This document shows, in pieces, positions 1 through 9,629 of a stretch of 57,643 bases of DNA. The notes beneath the pieces were generated by a model. It was not told the DNA's origin. It saw nothing but the letters and a program-made list of their open reading frames with translations, and did not search any database. This DNA is from a virus. Location: IMG/VR virus record IMGVR_UViG_3300037847_004747, positions 1 to 57,643 of that record. One strand, written 5' to 3'. Made by a program: the position numbers and the translations under genes. How positions within the stretch are numbered: the stretch's first letter is position 1; each line of letters begins with the position of its first letter.

Positions 1-1
1 A

Positions 2-610
2 GGAACAGGAAACTTTCTAAACAAAAACTCGGACTCACAACGATTTTTATGGATGAAACAAGCTTTTGATTTTGAAGAAAAAGAACCGGTTATAGATAAT
101 ACGAAACCTATTCTTTTTCTACTACAATCAGAGAAAGGTTGGCAATATGATGATCATCTTCCTTTCTATTCTTGGGCTAGAAAGATCGTTAAACAGTTAA
201 GAGCTTCTACTGATAGAAAGATTATATTAAGAGCACATCCAAACTTAGATCGTAATCCTACAGAAATGATAGCTGAAGGTTACGATAATATAGTTATAGA
301 ACATGCTGATAAAGCTAGACGTAGAGTAATAGATTCTATTAAACAAGCAGGTGTAGTTATAACACACAGTTCTTCTGCAGCTTGTGAATCTATAACTGAA
401 GGTATACCTACTATAGCTCTTGATAGTAGATGTGTAGTTTATGATGGATGTATGCACGATTTGTCTCTTCTTAATAATTTAGAGTTATTTGATTGGAACA
501 AAAGAGAGCAAAATCTTTATAATTGGGCATATACTAGTTGGACTGTAGACGAAATGTCAAAACCAGGATGGTTAGAGTATTACCTTAGAAAGGCAGAATT
601 AATAAAATGA
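2..610 (+). CDS. Glycosyltransferase-like protein of the capsule/CDP-glycerol type (5' partial)
   Basis: The reading frame is open to the left edge, so the gene begins before the window; the ATG at 53 is internal. The visible 202 residues include an AHPN motif and a C-terminal segment THSSSAACESITEGIPTIAL, the signature of capsule-polysaccharide and CDP-glycerol glycerophosphotransferase-like GT-B folds, where it binds the nucleotide-sugar phosphate. The gene at 3746 has the same arrangement (TWGSAVCLEAMRQGIPTISL). It overlaps the following methyltransferase by 4 bp. Because this phage carries both KdsA and KdsB, a Kdo transferase is possible, but the sugar cannot be told from the sequence. 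Confidence 0.6.
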   Translation, partial: GTGNFLNKNSDSQRFLWMKQAFDFEEKEPVIDNTKPILFLLQSEKGWQYDDHLPFYSWARKIVKQLRASTDRKIILRAHPNLDRNPTEMIAEGYDNIVIEHADKARRRVIDSIKQAGVVITHSSSAACESITEGIPTIALDSRCVVYDGCMHDLSLLNNLELFDWNKREQNLYNWAYTSWTVDEMSKPGWLEYYLRKAELIK

Positions 611-1185
611 GAAGTATGAGATATGAATATCTTATTGACGTAGTTAAGGTAGTAAAACCTGAAACAATTATTGAAATAGGAGTTGCAAAAGGAGCTAATG
701 CTGCTAAAATGATTAATGCAGCTGGCTTTAACGTTGAATATACAGGTTTTGATGTTTTTGATTGGTCAGATAAAGAATGGCATAAATTAGTAGGTAACGG
801 TAAAAAAGTTCTAGATGAAAATACTATTAGAGCAAAATTAGAACCGTTATGTTCGCAAGTAGATTTAGTAAAAGGTTTTACTCAAGAAACTTTATGGGCT
901 AGAGATTACAAAGCTGATTTAGTCTTTATTGACGGTGATCATAGAGCTAGTATGATTATAGGAGACCATAAAGCTGTAGAAGGTTCTAAAGTTATAGTTT
1001 TTGATGATTACTATACAGCCCCAAACGGAGACTTCGCACCACCAGATTTTGGCTGTAATGTATTAGTTGATGAACTTGACTGGAAAATTATTACCCCAGC
1101 TACATCTAAAGCAGATAACATTAGATTAGCAATCTGGACTGATGATAAAGATCTAAGAAACAAACTAGAAGAGGTTATTGAATGA
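607..1185 (+). CDS. SAM-dependent class I methyltransferase
   Basis: This 192-residue protein has the class I methyltransferase glycine motif [14 protein letters not shown] near residues 20-33 and a [20 protein letters not shown] segment typical of the Methyltransf_24 family, where acidic and His residues line the active site. It lies inside a run of sugar-nucleotide and glycosyltransferase genes, overlapping both neighbours by 4 bp, so a glycan or sugar O-methylation role is inferred. The acceptor is unknown. Confidence 0.7.
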   Translation: MRSMRYEYLIDVVKVVKPETIIEIGVAKGANAAKMINAAGFNVEYTGFDVFDWSDKEWHKLVGNGKKVLDENTIRAKLEPLCSQVDLVKGFTQETLWARDYKADLVFIDGDHRASMIIGDHKAVEGSKVIVFDDYYTAPNGDFAPPDFGCNVLVDELDWKIITPATSKADNIRLAIWTDDKDLRNKLEEVIE

Positions 1186-2189
1186 AAAAAGCTCTAATAA
1201 CAGGGGTTACAGGGCAAGATGGTGGTTATCTAGCTGAATTACTTCTTGAAAAAGAATATGAAGTTTATGCTATACTAAGACGTAATGCAGGAAACGATGT
1301 AAGTAGAATAGAACATCTACTAGATAATAAAAATTTAGTTCTAAGATACGGAGATCTAACTGATTCTAGTTCTCTACAAAATTTGTTTAATCATATTCGT
1401 TTTGACGAAGTTTATAACTTAGCTGCACAGTCTCATGTAAGAATTAGTTTTGATATTCCAGAATATACCGGTGATGTTAATGCGTTGGGTACAGCTAGAC
1501 TATTAGAAGCTATTAGAAACTCAGGTGCTATGGAATATACTAGATTCTATCAAGCTTCTACTTCTGAGTTATATGGTAAGGTAGTGGAGACCCCGCAAAA
1601 CGAGGAGACACCTTTCTATCCAAGATCTCCATATGGTGTCGCTAAGTTATACTCTTATTGGTTAGTAAAAAATTATAGAGAAAGCTACGGTTTACATGGT
1701 TCTAACGGTATTTTGTTTAATCACGAATCTCCTTGGAGAGGGAATGATTTCGTAACTCAAAAAATTATTAAGGGAGTAGCAGATATCTATAAAGGTAAAA
1801 AAGAAAAAATATCATTAGGTAATCTAGATGCTAAACGAGATTGGGGTCATGCTAAAGATTATGTAGAAGGTATGTGGAGAATGTTGCAGCATGATGAAGG
1901 TGATGATTACGTATTAGCTACAGGTAAACTAAACTCTGTGAGAAGCTTAGTAGAAACAGCATTTGAAAAAATAGGTATCAAAATTTTATGGGGCGGAGAT
2001 GGTTTAGATGAGGTAGGAGTAAATGAGTATGGAACTACTTATGTAGATGTTAATCCAGAATTCTATAGACCAGCTGAAGTTGATTTACTATTAGGAGATG
2101 CAACTAAGGCTAAAGAAAAACTTGGTTGGACACCGACTTATTCCTTTAAGGAAATGATTGATGAAATGATGGAGTCTGCGTTAAAATGA
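1182..2189 (+). CDS. gmd: GDP-mannose 4,6-dehydratase
   Basis: Converts GDP-D-mannose to GDP-4-keto-6-deoxy-D-mannose, precursor of fucose, rhamnose and perosamine-type sugars. The 335-residue protein has the NAD(P)-binding motif [12 protein letters not shown] at the N terminus, NLAAQSHV, the STSELYGKV segment, and the YGVAK catalytic Tyr-Lys pair of the extended short-chain dehydrogenases. Length is close to the usual 340-370 residues. It overlaps the genes on both sides by 4 bp, so it is co-translated with glycosyltransferases. Phage-encoded Gmd is known from T4-like cyanophages, where it is linked to surface glycans. Confidence 0.92.
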   Translation: MKKALITGVTGQDGGYLAELLLEKEYEVYAILRRNAGNDVSRIEHLLDNKNLVLRYGDLTDSSSLQNLFNHIRFDEVYNLAAQSHVRISFDIPEYTGDVNALGTARLLEAIRNSGAMEYTRFYQASTSELYGKVVETPQNEETPFYPRSPYGVAKLYSYWLVKNYRESYGLHGSNGILFNHESPWRGNDFVTQKIIKGVADIYKGKKEKISLGNLDAKRDWGHAKDYVEGMWRMLQHDEGDDYVLATGKLNSVRSLVETAFEKIGIKILWGGDGLDEVGVNEYGTTYVDVNPEFYRPAEVDLLLGDATKAKEKLGWTPTYSFKEMIDEMMESALK

Positions 2190-2962
2190 AAACATTAGAC
2201 GGTATAACTGTATGTATGACTTTTCCTTCAAAACACTGGGAAGCGTATGGTAAACATAGTATTCCTAGCTTTGATAAGTATTGGCCAGAAAATATAAAAC
2301 TGCATGTATACGTTGAAGGTGATTTAGATATACCTATTGAAACTTCTTCTAGAGTTAATATTCATTCATTTGATCAATATATTACTGGATGGAGAGATTT
2401 TGCAAAAAGAAATAAAGATAAAGATATTTTCGATCATACTGTAAGTGGAGATATATCTAAAAGACAAGCTGTAAAGTTTAGTAAAAAAGTCTATATGCAA
2501 TTATTTCACCTTCATAATCCTTATTCTAGATATCTAATATACTTAGATGCTGATCTTTCTACTTTACAAAAAATTCCACAAGAGTTGTTAGATAATCTTA
2601 CTAAAGGCGATCACTATGTAGCTTTTCCTGATAGAAGAATAAGGAATAAGTTTACTGAGACAGGTATGTTAGTATGGGACTGCGCGCATGAATATCATGA
2701 TGAGTGGTGCAGTTTGTATGATAGTGTTTATAGAGAAGATAAAATATTTACTTTTCCAGAAAGTCATGACTGTTATGCTTTTGACTATGCAACGTTTAAA
2801 TTAGAGAAAGAAGGAAAAATTAAGACTGCAGATTTAGGTTATGGTGTTAACTCAAGACACCCTTTAGTTGCTGGTCCGTTAGGTAAATATTTTGATCATA
2901 TGAAAGGTGGTAGAAAATTTACTGGTTTTTCAAAAGAAAGGGTAGCAGCTCATGGCCGCTAA
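2186..2962 (+). CDS. GT-A-type glycosyltransferase, first of a tandem pair
   Basis: A 258-residue protein with a YLDADL segment that fits the DxD metal and sugar-nucleotide site of GT-A glycosyltransferases. Its C terminus ([20 protein letters not shown]) closely resembles that of the next gene (HPFVTGVLGQYLDHLKGKRK), and both begin with a KYWP-containing region, so the two are tandem paralogues. The stop overlaps the next start by 11 bp. Donor and acceptor are unknown. Confidence 0.65.
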   Translation: MKTLDGITVCMTFPSKHWEAYGKHSIPSFDKYWPENIKLHVYVEGDLDIPIETSSRVNIHSFDQYITGWRDFAKRNKDKDIFDHTVSGDISKRQAVKFSKKVYMQLFHLHNPYSRYLIYLDADLSTLQKIPQELLDNLTKGDHYVAFPDRRIRNKFTETGMLVWDCAHEYHDEWCSLYDSVYREDKIFTFPESHDCYAFDYATFKLEKEGKIKTADLGYGVNSRHPLVAGPLGKYFDHMKGGRKFTGFSKERVAAHGR

Positions 2963-3749
2963 TTTTGAAGTAGTAACTACTTTTCATAAAGAAGGTTATG
3001 AGAAGTATGGTAAAACTATGATTGAAACTTTTGCAAAGTATTGGCCTCCAGATGTAAAATTAACTTGTTATTATGAAAATATGGATACTCCAGATCATAA
3101 TTACGAAAATGTAAAGTTTGAAGATTTTAATTTTCATTGTGGTAGAAGATATGAAAAATTTAAGGAAATAGCAGCGCCATGGGAAGAAAAAGTATTAGGA
3201 CCTAACGGTGAAGATCCTAGATCACATAGACAGGGTCCAGTAACTCCAGGGTCAAGATATCTATTTGAAGCAACTAGATTCTCTCATAAGTATTATGCAA
3301 TTGACCATCATAGAAAATGGTTTGGTAAGAAAAGATACTTAGTGTGGTGTGATGCTGATGTTGTTGCTACAAAAGATATACCATATCATTTTTTAGAAAC
3401 TATTGTTGAAGAAGGTAAGTTATGGTCAAGAATAAACAGACCAAATGTTTACCCTGAGTGTGGATTTATGATATGGGATGATGAAAATAAGTGGTGTGAT
3501 AGATATTTTCAACTTATGCAATGGTTATATGATGAAGGTGCATTATTTCAATTAGAAGAGTGGCATGATAGCTACGTTTGGTGGGCAGCAGAAAGATATG
3601 TAGAAAAAGAAGCAGGTGAGTCAGTTAGTGTAGATCTAGGAGACGGTTCATCTAAGCATCCATTTGTTACTGGTGTTCTAGGTCAATACTTAGATCACTT
3701 GAAGGGTAAGAGAAAAGATACTGGATTCTCTCCTGAAAGACAAACATGA
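2952..3749 (+). CDS. GT-A-type glycosyltransferase, second of a tandem pair
   Basis: This 265-residue paralogue of the preceding protein has a VWCDADVVA segment as its probable DxD motif and the shared C-terminal LGQYLDHLKGKRK block. The ATG at 2952 is chosen because it gives an 11 bp overlap and an N terminus (VVTTFHKEGYEKYGK) that aligns with the paralogue. It probably transfers a sugar within the same glycan pathway; specificity cannot be inferred. Confidence 0.65.
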   Translation: MAANFEVVTTFHKEGYEKYGKTMIETFAKYWPPDVKLTCYYENMDTPDHNYENVKFEDFNFHCGRRYEKFKEIAAPWEEKVLGPNGEDPRSHRQGPVTPGSRYLFEATRFSHKYYAIDHHRKWFGKKRYLVWCDADVVATKDIPYHFLETIVEEGKLWSRINRPNVYPECGFMIWDDENKWCDRYFQLMQWLYDEGALFQLEEWHDSYVWWAAERYVEKEAGESVSVDLGDGSSKHPFVTGVLGQYLDHLKGKRKDTGFSPERQT

Positions 3750-4498
3750 TATATGCATACTTAGATAAGAATATAAAAGCAGCTAACACTAAAGAACTTA
3801 CGTCAAAACAAAACTGTTCTTATATAAAATTACCAGTAGAAGATATACCTAAAGATGCTTCTATTACTGTAGTTCACGGTGTTTTAAGAGGTATGGATAA
3901 AGTTATAAAGAATAGTATTGATAATTCTATTCCTTGGATGTGTATGGATAATGGTTATCTAGGAAAATATAAAAGAGTAATTCTTAACGCTACAGCTCCT
4001 ATTACATATAGAAATGGAAAAAGATTTGAACATGGCACGCAACTACTGCCATGGAGAGGGGGCAAAGGTAGCTCAATCCTTATATTACCCCCCTCTCCAC
4101 CCTATATGGATACTTTTAATCTTAGAGATTTTCTTAATTTTATTGCTCATAATGTGAACATTTATACAGATAAGAATATAATAGTAAGAGGTAAACCTGC
4201 AAAAGGAAAACTTGCTAGACCTTTACAGGAGCAGTTAGATAATGCTTACTGTGTAATAACTTGGGGCTCAGCAGTTTGCCTAGAAGCTATGAGGCAAGGT
4301 ATTCCAACTATTAGTCTAGGTTGGTGCCCTGCTAAACTTGCTTCTAAAACTCTAGAGTCTCTAGAGACTGATAGAATGAATGAGGAGCCAGATAGAATGT
4401 CAGTATTCGATAATCTTACTTGGTCGTCATTTGAAAGAGAAGAGCTACCTATAGCTTGGGATATTGCGATGGAGAATAGTAAATGCCAACAAATCTAA
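3746..4498 (+). CDS. Glycosyltransferase-like protein of the capsule/CDP-glycerol type
   Basis: The 250-residue protein carries IIVRGKPAKGKL followed by CVITWGSAVCLEAMRQGIPT, the same arrangement as in the truncated first gene (RAHPN... then THSSSAACESITEGIPT). That pattern is seen in CDP-glycerol glycerophosphotransferase, KpsC/KpsS and related GT-B enzymes. It overlaps both neighbours (4 bp and 16 bp). A role in assembling or capping a surface glycan is inferred. Confidence 0.55.
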   Translation: MIYAYLDKNIKAANTKELTSKQNCSYIKLPVEDIPKDASITVVHGVLRGMDKVIKNSIDNSIPWMCMDNGYLGKYKRVILNATAPITYRNGKRFEHGTQLLPWRGGKGSSILILPPSPPYMDTFNLRDFLNFIAHNVNIYTDKNIIVRGKPAKGKLARPLQEQLDNAYCVITWGSAVCLEAMRQGIPTISLGWCPAKLASKTLESLETDRMNEEPDRMSVFDNLTWSSFEREELPIAWDIAMENSKCQQI

Positions 4499-5160
4499 AA
4501 GTTTTTATAGGTTGGGATAGTAGAGAAGATATTGCTTATCAAGTAGCAAAACATTCTATACTTAAACATAATCCTAATATCGAAGTTTACCCTCTAAAAC
4601 TCTATGAGTTAAGAGAAAAAGGTATCTATAGTAGAGAAGATGATAAAAAAGGTTCTACAGAGTTTACTATATCTAGATTTTTAGTACCTTTTCTTAGTGG
4701 GTATAAAGGTCATTCTCTGTTTATGGATTGTGATATGATTTGTTTAGATGATCTAGAGTTTGTATTAGAGTTTCAAGATGCTGCTATAAATCCTGTTGCA
4801 TGTGTACAACATGATTATAGTCCTAAGTCAAAAATGAAAATGGATGGACAAATGCAACATATCTATCCAAGAAAAAATTGGTCTTCCGTTATGTTATTCA
4901 ATAATAGTAAGTGTAAAAACCTTACTCCTGATATAGTAAATACTGAGACGCCAATGTATTTACATAGAATGTTATGGGCTGATGAAAAGATCGGTAGTTT
5001 ACCTGTTAAGTTTAATTTCTTAGCTGGTTACTATGATTTTGATGAAGAACAACCTATACTTATTCACTATACAGATGGTGGTCCATGGTTTAAGGAGTAT
5101 AGAGATTGCCCACACGGAGATCTATGGAAAAACGAAGTAAAGGAGATGTTCGATCTATGA
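4483..5160 (+). CDS. Family 8-like glycosyltransferase
   Basis: The 225-residue protein opens with LKVFIGWDSREDIAYQVAKH and contains SLFMDCDMICLDDL, a typical GT8-like DxD region, then a late HYTDGGPWF segment usual for this group of phage and bacterial transferases. It belongs to the glycan cassette, overlapping the genes before and after. The transferred sugar is unknown. Confidence 0.7.
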   Translation: MPTNLKVFIGWDSREDIAYQVAKHSILKHNPNIEVYPLKLYELREKGIYSREDDKKGSTEFTISRFLVPFLSGYKGHSLFMDCDMICLDDLEFVLEFQDAAINPVACVQHDYSPKSKMKMDGQMQHIYPRKNWSSVMLFNNSKCKNLTPDIVNTETPMYLHRMLWADEKIGSLPVKFNFLAGYYDFDEEQPILIHYTDGGPWFKEYRDCPHGDLWKNEVKEMFDL

Positions 5161-5912
5161 GAATAGGTATTATTTCTGGTGGGTTTGATCCCGTTCATTC
5201 CGGTCATATTAATTACATTAAAGCAGCTAAATCCCATTGTGATTTTTTATTAGTCGGGGTAAATTCAGATGAATGGTTAGAACGTAAAAAAGGAAGATGT
5301 TTTATGCCGTTTGATGAACGAATCAGAATTATAAAAGCTATGCATGATGTAAATTATGCTACTGATTTTGCAGATGAAGATGAATCAGCTAACGATCTTA
5401 TTGAAAGAGCAGCGGCTATGTTTCCTGACAGTCAGCTAATTTTTATGAATGGAGGAGATAGAACAAAAGGTACTATTCCTGAAATGGATAGTAATTTTGA
5501 GTTTGATGTTGACTTTAAGTTTGGTGTGGGTGGAAAAAATAAAGCTAACAGTTCATCATGGATATTAGAAGATTGGAAATCACCTAAAACGGAAAGACCT
5601 TGGGGTTGGTATAGAGTATTAGACGAAGGTGAAGGTTGGGCAGTAAAAGAACTTACCATTCTTCCTAATAAATCACTTTCTGATCAAAGACATAATAAAA
5701 GATCAGAACATTGGCATGTTGTACAAGGTGAAGTAACTATGGAAACAGAATGGATGGGTGTAAAAAGAACTGATATTATTATTCCCACTCAAAGTTTTGA
5801 TATAGGTACAGGTGTATGGCATAAAGCGGGTAATAAAGGTAAAACACCTGCTAAAATTATAGAAACTTGGTTTGGTGATGAACTTACAGAGTTGGATATA
5901 GAAAGAAGATGA
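5157..5912 (+). CDS. Fused nucleotidyltransferase (RfaE/TagD-like) and mannose-6-phosphate-isomerase-type cupin
   Basis: The N-terminal ~125 residues show GGFDPVHSGHINYIKAAK, the HxGH nucleotidyltransferase signature of cytidylyl/adenylyl-transferases such as TagD or the HldE C-terminal domain. The C-terminal half shows ERPWGWYRVLD, KELTILPNKSLSDQRHNKRS and HWHVVQGE, characteristic of type II phosphomannose-isomerase cupins. The ATG at 5157, overlapping the previous stop, starts the protein exactly at the nucleotidyltransferase domain. The two activities point to nucleotide activation of a sugar phosphate supplied by, or regulated through, the cupin. The combination in one chain is unusual. 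Confidence 0.8.
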   Translation: MRIGIISGGFDPVHSGHINYIKAAKSHCDFLLVGVNSDEWLERKKGRCFMPFDERIRIIKAMHDVNYATDFADEDESANDLIERAAAMFPDSQLIFMNGGDRTKGTIPEMDSNFEFDVDFKFGVGGKNKANSSSWILEDWKSPKTERPWGWYRVLDEGEGWAVKELTILPNKSLSDQRHNKRSEHWHVVQGEVTMETEWMGVKRTDIIIPTQSFDIGTGVWHKAGNKGKTPAKIIETWFGDELTELDIERR

Positions 5913-6691
5913 GACTCATAGCTGGACCATGTCAACACGAATCATATGAAAAATCTTTTGACATATGTAAACAGTTATATTATATGTGTAAAGATTTTAA
6001 TATCGATTTTGTATTTAAAGCTAGTTTTGATAAAGCAAATAGAACTTCTATGTCAGGTACAAGAGGTCTAGGAATTCACCAAACATTGCAAGATTTTGGC
6101 GCAATTAAATCTATGTTTCCGTCAGTAAAGTTTTTAACTGATGTACATGAAATATGGCAAGTTAATACTATTGCTGCTGATTATGATGATATTATTGATG
6201 TTCTACAAATACCTGCTTTCTTATGTAGACAAACAGATCTTATTAGAGAAGCTGTAGAAACTAATAAGATAGTTAATATTAAGAAAGGACAGTTTTTAGC
6301 TCCATGGGATGTAAGAGGTATATGGAGTAAGACTAAAGGAGCAAAAGAAGTTTGGATTACTGAGCGAGGTACAAGTTTTGGATATAACACTCTTGTTAAT
6401 GATTTTACTGGGGTTAAATACATGCTGGACACTTTTCCTGATGTGGCAGTGGTATTTGATGCAACGCATAGTGTACAAAAGCCTGGTGGAAACGGAACAT
6501 CGTCGGGAGGAAATAGAAGCTACGTACCAACAGTTGCGAAAGCAGCAGCTGCAGTTGGAGTCAGAAATTTCTTTATGGAAACGCACCCAAGCCCTGACGA
6601 TGCACCATCGGACGGACCAAACATGGTCAAACTAAGTGACATGAGAGATGTATTGTATAGTATTAAAAGAATTGTAGATTTAGATGGCTGA
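5909..6691 (+). CDS. kdsA: 3-deoxy-D-manno-octulosonate 8-phosphate synthase (Kdo8P synthase)
   Basis: Condenses phosphoenolpyruvate with arabinose-5-phosphate to give Kdo-8-phosphate. The 260-residue protein has FKASFDKANRTS, ERGTSFGYNTLVNDF, VFDATHSVQKPGG and METHPSPDDAPSDGPNM, all hallmark KdsA blocks. The N-terminal IAGPCQHES with Cys8 corresponds to the metal-binding Cys of metal-dependent KdsA (Aquifex type) rather than the Asn of the E. coli enzyme. Length is slightly below the usual ~280. The phage also encodes KdsB at 36107; KdsC and KdsD were not seen in the window and may be host-supplied. Confidence 0.93.
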   Translation: MRLIAGPCQHESYEKSFDICKQLYYMCKDFNIDFVFKASFDKANRTSMSGTRGLGIHQTLQDFGAIKSMFPSVKFLTDVHEIWQVNTIAADYDDIIDVLQIPAFLCRQTDLIREAVETNKIVNIKKGQFLAPWDVRGIWSKTKGAKEVWITERGTSFGYNTLVNDFTGVKYMLDTFPDVAVVFDATHSVQKPGGNGTSSGGNRSYVPTVAKAAAAVGVRNFFMETHPSPDDAPSDGPNMVKLSDMRDVLYSIKRIVDLDG

Positions 6692-7217
6692 TGTTTGGCT
6701 AAATTCATATAATATTTGTAAAAAATATATTACTAATTATAGATTAGGTTTAGATGTTGGTTGTCGAAGAGGTGACTGGGCTAAGCATATGATTAAAGAC
6801 TTTGATCATGTTATTGGTTGGGACTATAGAAATAAATCAGCTCATATTAGAAAGATAAAAAATTTAGACTACTCTAAGTTTACTTTTCATAATCAAGGAT
6901 TAGGAGAAGGTAACTATACAACATATACTAAGTCAGGAGTAGGAAAAATAAAAGGAGTTGGCAATACAAAAATACAAATAAGAACAATAGATTCTTATAA
7001 TTTAGATAATGTTGACTTTATAAAGATGGATGTTGAAGGTTATGAACCAAAAGTAATTGCAGGAGCAGAGCAAACAATTAAAAAGTTTTGGCCTGTTTTA
7101 TGTGTTGAGATAAACTCTCCAGGAAACGACTCTCAACAAATTTTAGAGTCTTGGGGTTATGTTGTTAAAGAGATTGATGATTTACAAAATCATGATTATG
7201 TGTTTGTTAAGGAGTAA
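6684..7217 (+). CDS. FkbM-family methyltransferase
   Basis: A 177-residue protein with GLDVGCRRGDWAKHM (SAM-binding motif I) and VDFIKMDVEGYEPKVIAGAE, the defining FkbM-family block. These enzymes O-methylate sugars or other small acceptors. It overlaps kdsA by 8 bp and so probably modifies a sugar in the same glycan; the acceptor is unknown. Confidence 0.8.
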   Translation: MADVWLNSYNICKKYITNYRLGLDVGCRRGDWAKHMIKDFDHVIGWDYRNKSAHIRKIKNLDYSKFTFHNQGLGEGNYTTYTKSGVGKIKGVGNTKIQIRTIDSYNLDNVDFIKMDVEGYEPKVIAGAEQTIKKFWPVLCVEINSPGNDSQQILESWGYVVKEIDDLQNHDYVFVKE

Positions 7218-7220
7218 AAT

Positions 7221-7565
7221 ATGATTGCGGGTAAAGTATGGGGAACTACTGAATTGGTAGAGCGAAACGGTGTATTAGAGTTTCATAGAATCGTTACTAA
7301 AGCTGGAGGTGTATGTTCTAAGCATCTTCATGAATATAAATGGAATGGTTTTTTTGTAGAATCGGGCAAGTTGCTTATTCGTGTATGGCAAAATGATTAT
7401 GATCTTATTGATGAAACTATCTTAGGTCCGGGAGAATATACAAAAGTAAAACCTGGAGTTCAACACCAGTTTGAATGTTTAGAAGATGCGGTAGCTTACG
7501 AGTTGTATTGGGCTGAGTTCCCAGAAAAAGATATTGTTAGAGAGTCTGTTGGTTTTAATAAATGA
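7221..7565 (+). CDS. Small cupin-domain protein
   Basis: The 114 residues form a single cupin: KHLHEYKWNGFFVESGKLLI (His metal ligands and Glu) and LGPGEYTKVKPGVQHQFEC (third His). The start is preceded by AAGGAG. It resembles the cupin half of the 5157 fusion in layout and may be a sugar isomerase/epimerase-like or a binding protein. Function is unproven. Confidence 0.65.
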   Translation: MIAGKVWGTTELVERNGVLEFHRIVTKAGGVCSKHLHEYKWNGFFVESGKLLIRVWQNDYDLIDETILGPGEYTKVKPGVQHQFECLEDAVAYELYWAEFPEKDIVRESVGFNK

Positions 7566-8005
7566 AAATATTAATTTGTGGACTTCCAGGTTCAGGTAAA
7601 ACTACTTTAGCTAAACCTTTTTCGGAGCTTATTAACGGTATTCATATTAATGCAGATGATATTAGAACAAAGTATGATGACTGGGATTTTTCTGACAAAG
7701 GTAGAATGAGACAAGCATACAGAATGAAGCATATATGTGACGGAGTTGTTATGGCAGGTAAAATAGCTGTAGCTGATTTTGTTTGTCCTAATATATTCAC
7801 TCAAAAAGCTTTTGATGCGGACTATATTGTATGGATGGATACTTTAAAAGAATCACAATATCAAGATACTAATGATATTTTCATGAAACCAGATAAAATA
7901 GATTATCACGTTAATAAATGGTTTAATGATACTCACGATCAATTAGTTAAAGTAGTAAAAAATTATATGTTAAGACAGCAAGATAAGCCTACTGAGAGAC
8001 TTTAA
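7562..8005 (+). CDS. P-loop kinase resembling adenylylsulfate kinase (CysC-like)
   Basis: The 147-residue protein has Walker A GLPGSGKTT at residues 7-15, then INADDIRTKYDDWDFSDKGR and VADFVCP, closely following the APS kinase pattern (NxDxVR, DFSxxxR, SPF region). APS kinases make PAPS for sulfation; phage members of this family are also seen as generic small-molecule kinases. In this glycan cassette a sugar or sulfate activation role is inferred. Overlaps neighbours by 1-4 bp. Confidence 0.65.
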   Translation: MKILICGLPGSGKTTLAKPFSELINGIHINADDIRTKYDDWDFSDKGRMRQAYRMKHICDGVVMAGKIAVADFVCPNIFTQKAFDADYIVWMDTLKESQYQDTNDIFMKPDKIDYHVNKWFNDTHDQLVKVVKNYMLRQQDKPTERL

Positions 8006-8352
8006 TGTTTGACTGGACTAAACCAACAGCTCAAATGTTAGGACGGTTTCAACCTTGGCATGACGGACATACACAGCTCTTTAAGAAAGCGCTAGAAAAA
8101 ACCGGTCAGGTTGTTATAATGTTAAGAACTACAGTTGAAGATAGTGATAATCCTTACTCTATAGATGAAAGAGTTATGCAAATAGCTGAAAGGTTAACCA
8201 ATGAACACATCACAACAGATTATTATACTATTATTAGCGTGCCTAATATTTCTAGTATATGCTATGGTAGAGCTGTCGGCTATACTATAGATGAAATAAA
8301 ACTAGATCCTGAAATTGAAAGTATATCTGCTACAAGGATAAGAAATGAATAA
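8005..8352 (+). CDS. Small HxGH nucleotidyltransferase
   Basis: A 115-residue cytidylyl/adenylyltransferase-like protein with LGRFQPWHDGHTQLFKKAL (HxGH motif near residues 19-22) and a C-terminal ISATRIRNE, matching the ISSTxIR phosphate-binding motif of NMNAT/CoaD-type enzymes. It is shorter than typical family members (~150-190). It follows a kinase-like gene with a 1 bp overlap, suggesting a phosphorylate-then-activate pair. Confidence 0.7.
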   Translation: MFDWTKPTAQMLGRFQPWHDGHTQLFKKALEKTGQVVIMLRTTVEDSDNPYSIDERVMQIAERLTNEHITTDYYTIISVPNISSICYGRAVGYTIDEIKLDPEIESISATRIRNE

Positions 8353-9055
8353 TGTAGTTTGTGTTAACTGGGGTACTAAATATAGTGAAGACTATACACA
8401 CAGACTTTTTAATATGGTCAAGCGTAATACTGATAGAGTATTCAATTTTTATGTTTTAACTGATCAAGTAGATAGATATAACAAATACTCTCACTATATT
8501 ACTATTGAACTTAATACTGACGAAGTAGGTTGGTGGAATAAGCTTCAAATGTATAGGAAAGGAGTATTACCGGATGGCGAGTTTTTATATTTTGATCTCG
8601 ATGTTGTTATTGTTGATAATATCGATTGTTTTTTTGACCATCCTTCGTTTGGGATTACGAGAGATTTCATCAGACCAGATAACGGACTTTTACCAGGAAA
8701 AGAGTTTAACTCGTCAGTTCTTAGATTTAATTCGAGACAAAGTGAAGGTATATATCAGCACTATATAAATAATCGAAAGATGTGGCATAACTATCAAAAG
8801 CAAATCCACTTCTTTGGGGATCAGAATGTCACTTCGCATTACGTCAATCATTACCCTGACTTTCTTAATGTTTTTCCTGATGAATGGCTGTGGAGCTATA
8901 AAAAAGGTGTTGCCAGAGGAAAACACGCAGGCGATAGGTCTCAAATGTTTGGTAGATGGATCCCAAAAGGTGGAAGAGTGTGTATTTTCCATGGATCACC
9001 CAACCCAGAAGAAGTCCGGAATGAAGTAGAATGGGTAAACCAATACTACATCTAG
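8345..9055 (+). CDS. GT-A-type glycosyltransferase
   Basis: The 236-residue protein has FLYFDLDVVIVDNID, a DxD motif in the GT-A position, preceded by VGWWNKLQMYRKG; this layout is common in phage and cyanobacterial glycosyltransferase-like proteins. It is the last enzyme of the glycan cassette and overlaps the next small gene by 25 bp. Confidence 0.65.
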   Translation: MNNVVCVNWGTKYSEDYTHRLFNMVKRNTDRVFNFYVLTDQVDRYNKYSHYITIELNTDEVGWWNKLQMYRKGVLPDGEFLYFDLDVVIVDNIDCFFDHPSFGITRDFIRPDNGLLPGKEFNSSVLRFNSRQSEGIYQHYINNRKMWHNYQKQIHFFGDQNVTSHYVNHYPDFLNVFPDEWLWSYKKGVARGKHAGDRSQMFGRWIPKGGRVCIFHGSPNPEEVRNEVEWVNQYYI

Positions 9056-9237
9056 AGATTTGGCCCTTATTTTCGGCTACTGAAGCATATGAAATAGCCT
9101 GCATCAAATTTGATGGTACAGGCTCTCCTTATGTTTACGCTACTGTAGGACCATATCTATCAAAAGAAGAAGCTACTGTAGATCTACGTAATATCACAGA
9201 AGATAATATCAAAAAAAAAGAAAAAAAATCTATCTAG
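9031..9237 (+). CDS. Small hypothetical protein
   Basis: Sixty-eight residues with no recognised domain and a lysine-rich end (IKKKEKKSI). It overlaps the preceding glycosyltransferase by 25 bp in another frame, and is kept because it continues well past that gene and ends just before the promoter at 9272. Confidence 0.4.
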   Translation: MGKPILHLEIWPLFSATEAYEIACIKFDGTGSPYVYATVGPYLSKEEATVDLRNITEDNIKKKEKKSI

Positions 9238-9271
9238 TTGATTTTTAACAATATTAGGAGCCCTTTTTTAG

Positions 9272-9300
9272 TTGATTTTTGTTTAAAAAGTGTATATAAT
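9272..9300 (+). promoter_or_regulatory. Sigma70-type early promoter, copy 1 of a repeated module
   Basis: TTGATT at 9272-9277 and TATAAT at 9295-9300 are separated by 17 bp. The surrounding ~65 bp, from CCCTTTTTTAG through the leader GTATAGAATGAGAAATGAGGAGA, is almost identical to the sequence at 44290-44360. It drives the small-gene run starting at 9333. Confidence 0.8.
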
Positions 9301-9332
9301 ATATGTATAGAATGAGAAATGAGGAGATAGAA

Positions 9333-9629
9333 ATGGCTTATACTTTAGATCAGGGTTTAGTAGATTTGATTAACGCTCAGCGCGCAGAGGCTGAAGAGTA
9401 TTCTAAGCAGCCTGGTTGTTTTATGGGTATGATGCCTGCTCCTACTGAGCTTAAGTATTGGGAGTCTCGGGTTCCTTCTGGTACTCTTAAGGAGTATCAG
9501 CGCATCGAGTTAGAAGAGTGCGCATACTATCTTACTGCTGATCGAATCAGTAAGTCTTATGCTCGATCGCTAAACTTTAGTGGTTGGACTGACGAAAAAA
9601 TTGAAGCTCATATTGAGAGGATTAGCTAA
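9333..9629 (+). CDS. Hypothetical early protein
   Basis: The 98-residue protein (MAYTLDQGLVDLINAQRAEAE...) has no recognised domain. The start at 9333 is chosen because GAGGAGA precedes it and the upstream in-frame codons belong to the leader that is repeated before the unrelated gene at 44365. It is the first gene after the early promoter and overlaps the next by 1 bp, so a host-takeover role is plausible but not shown. Confidence 0.65.
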   Translation: MAYTLDQGLVDLINAQRAEAEEYSKQPGCFMGMMPAPTELKYWESRVPSGTLKEYQRIELEECAYYLTADRISKSYARSLNFSGWTDEKIEAHIERIS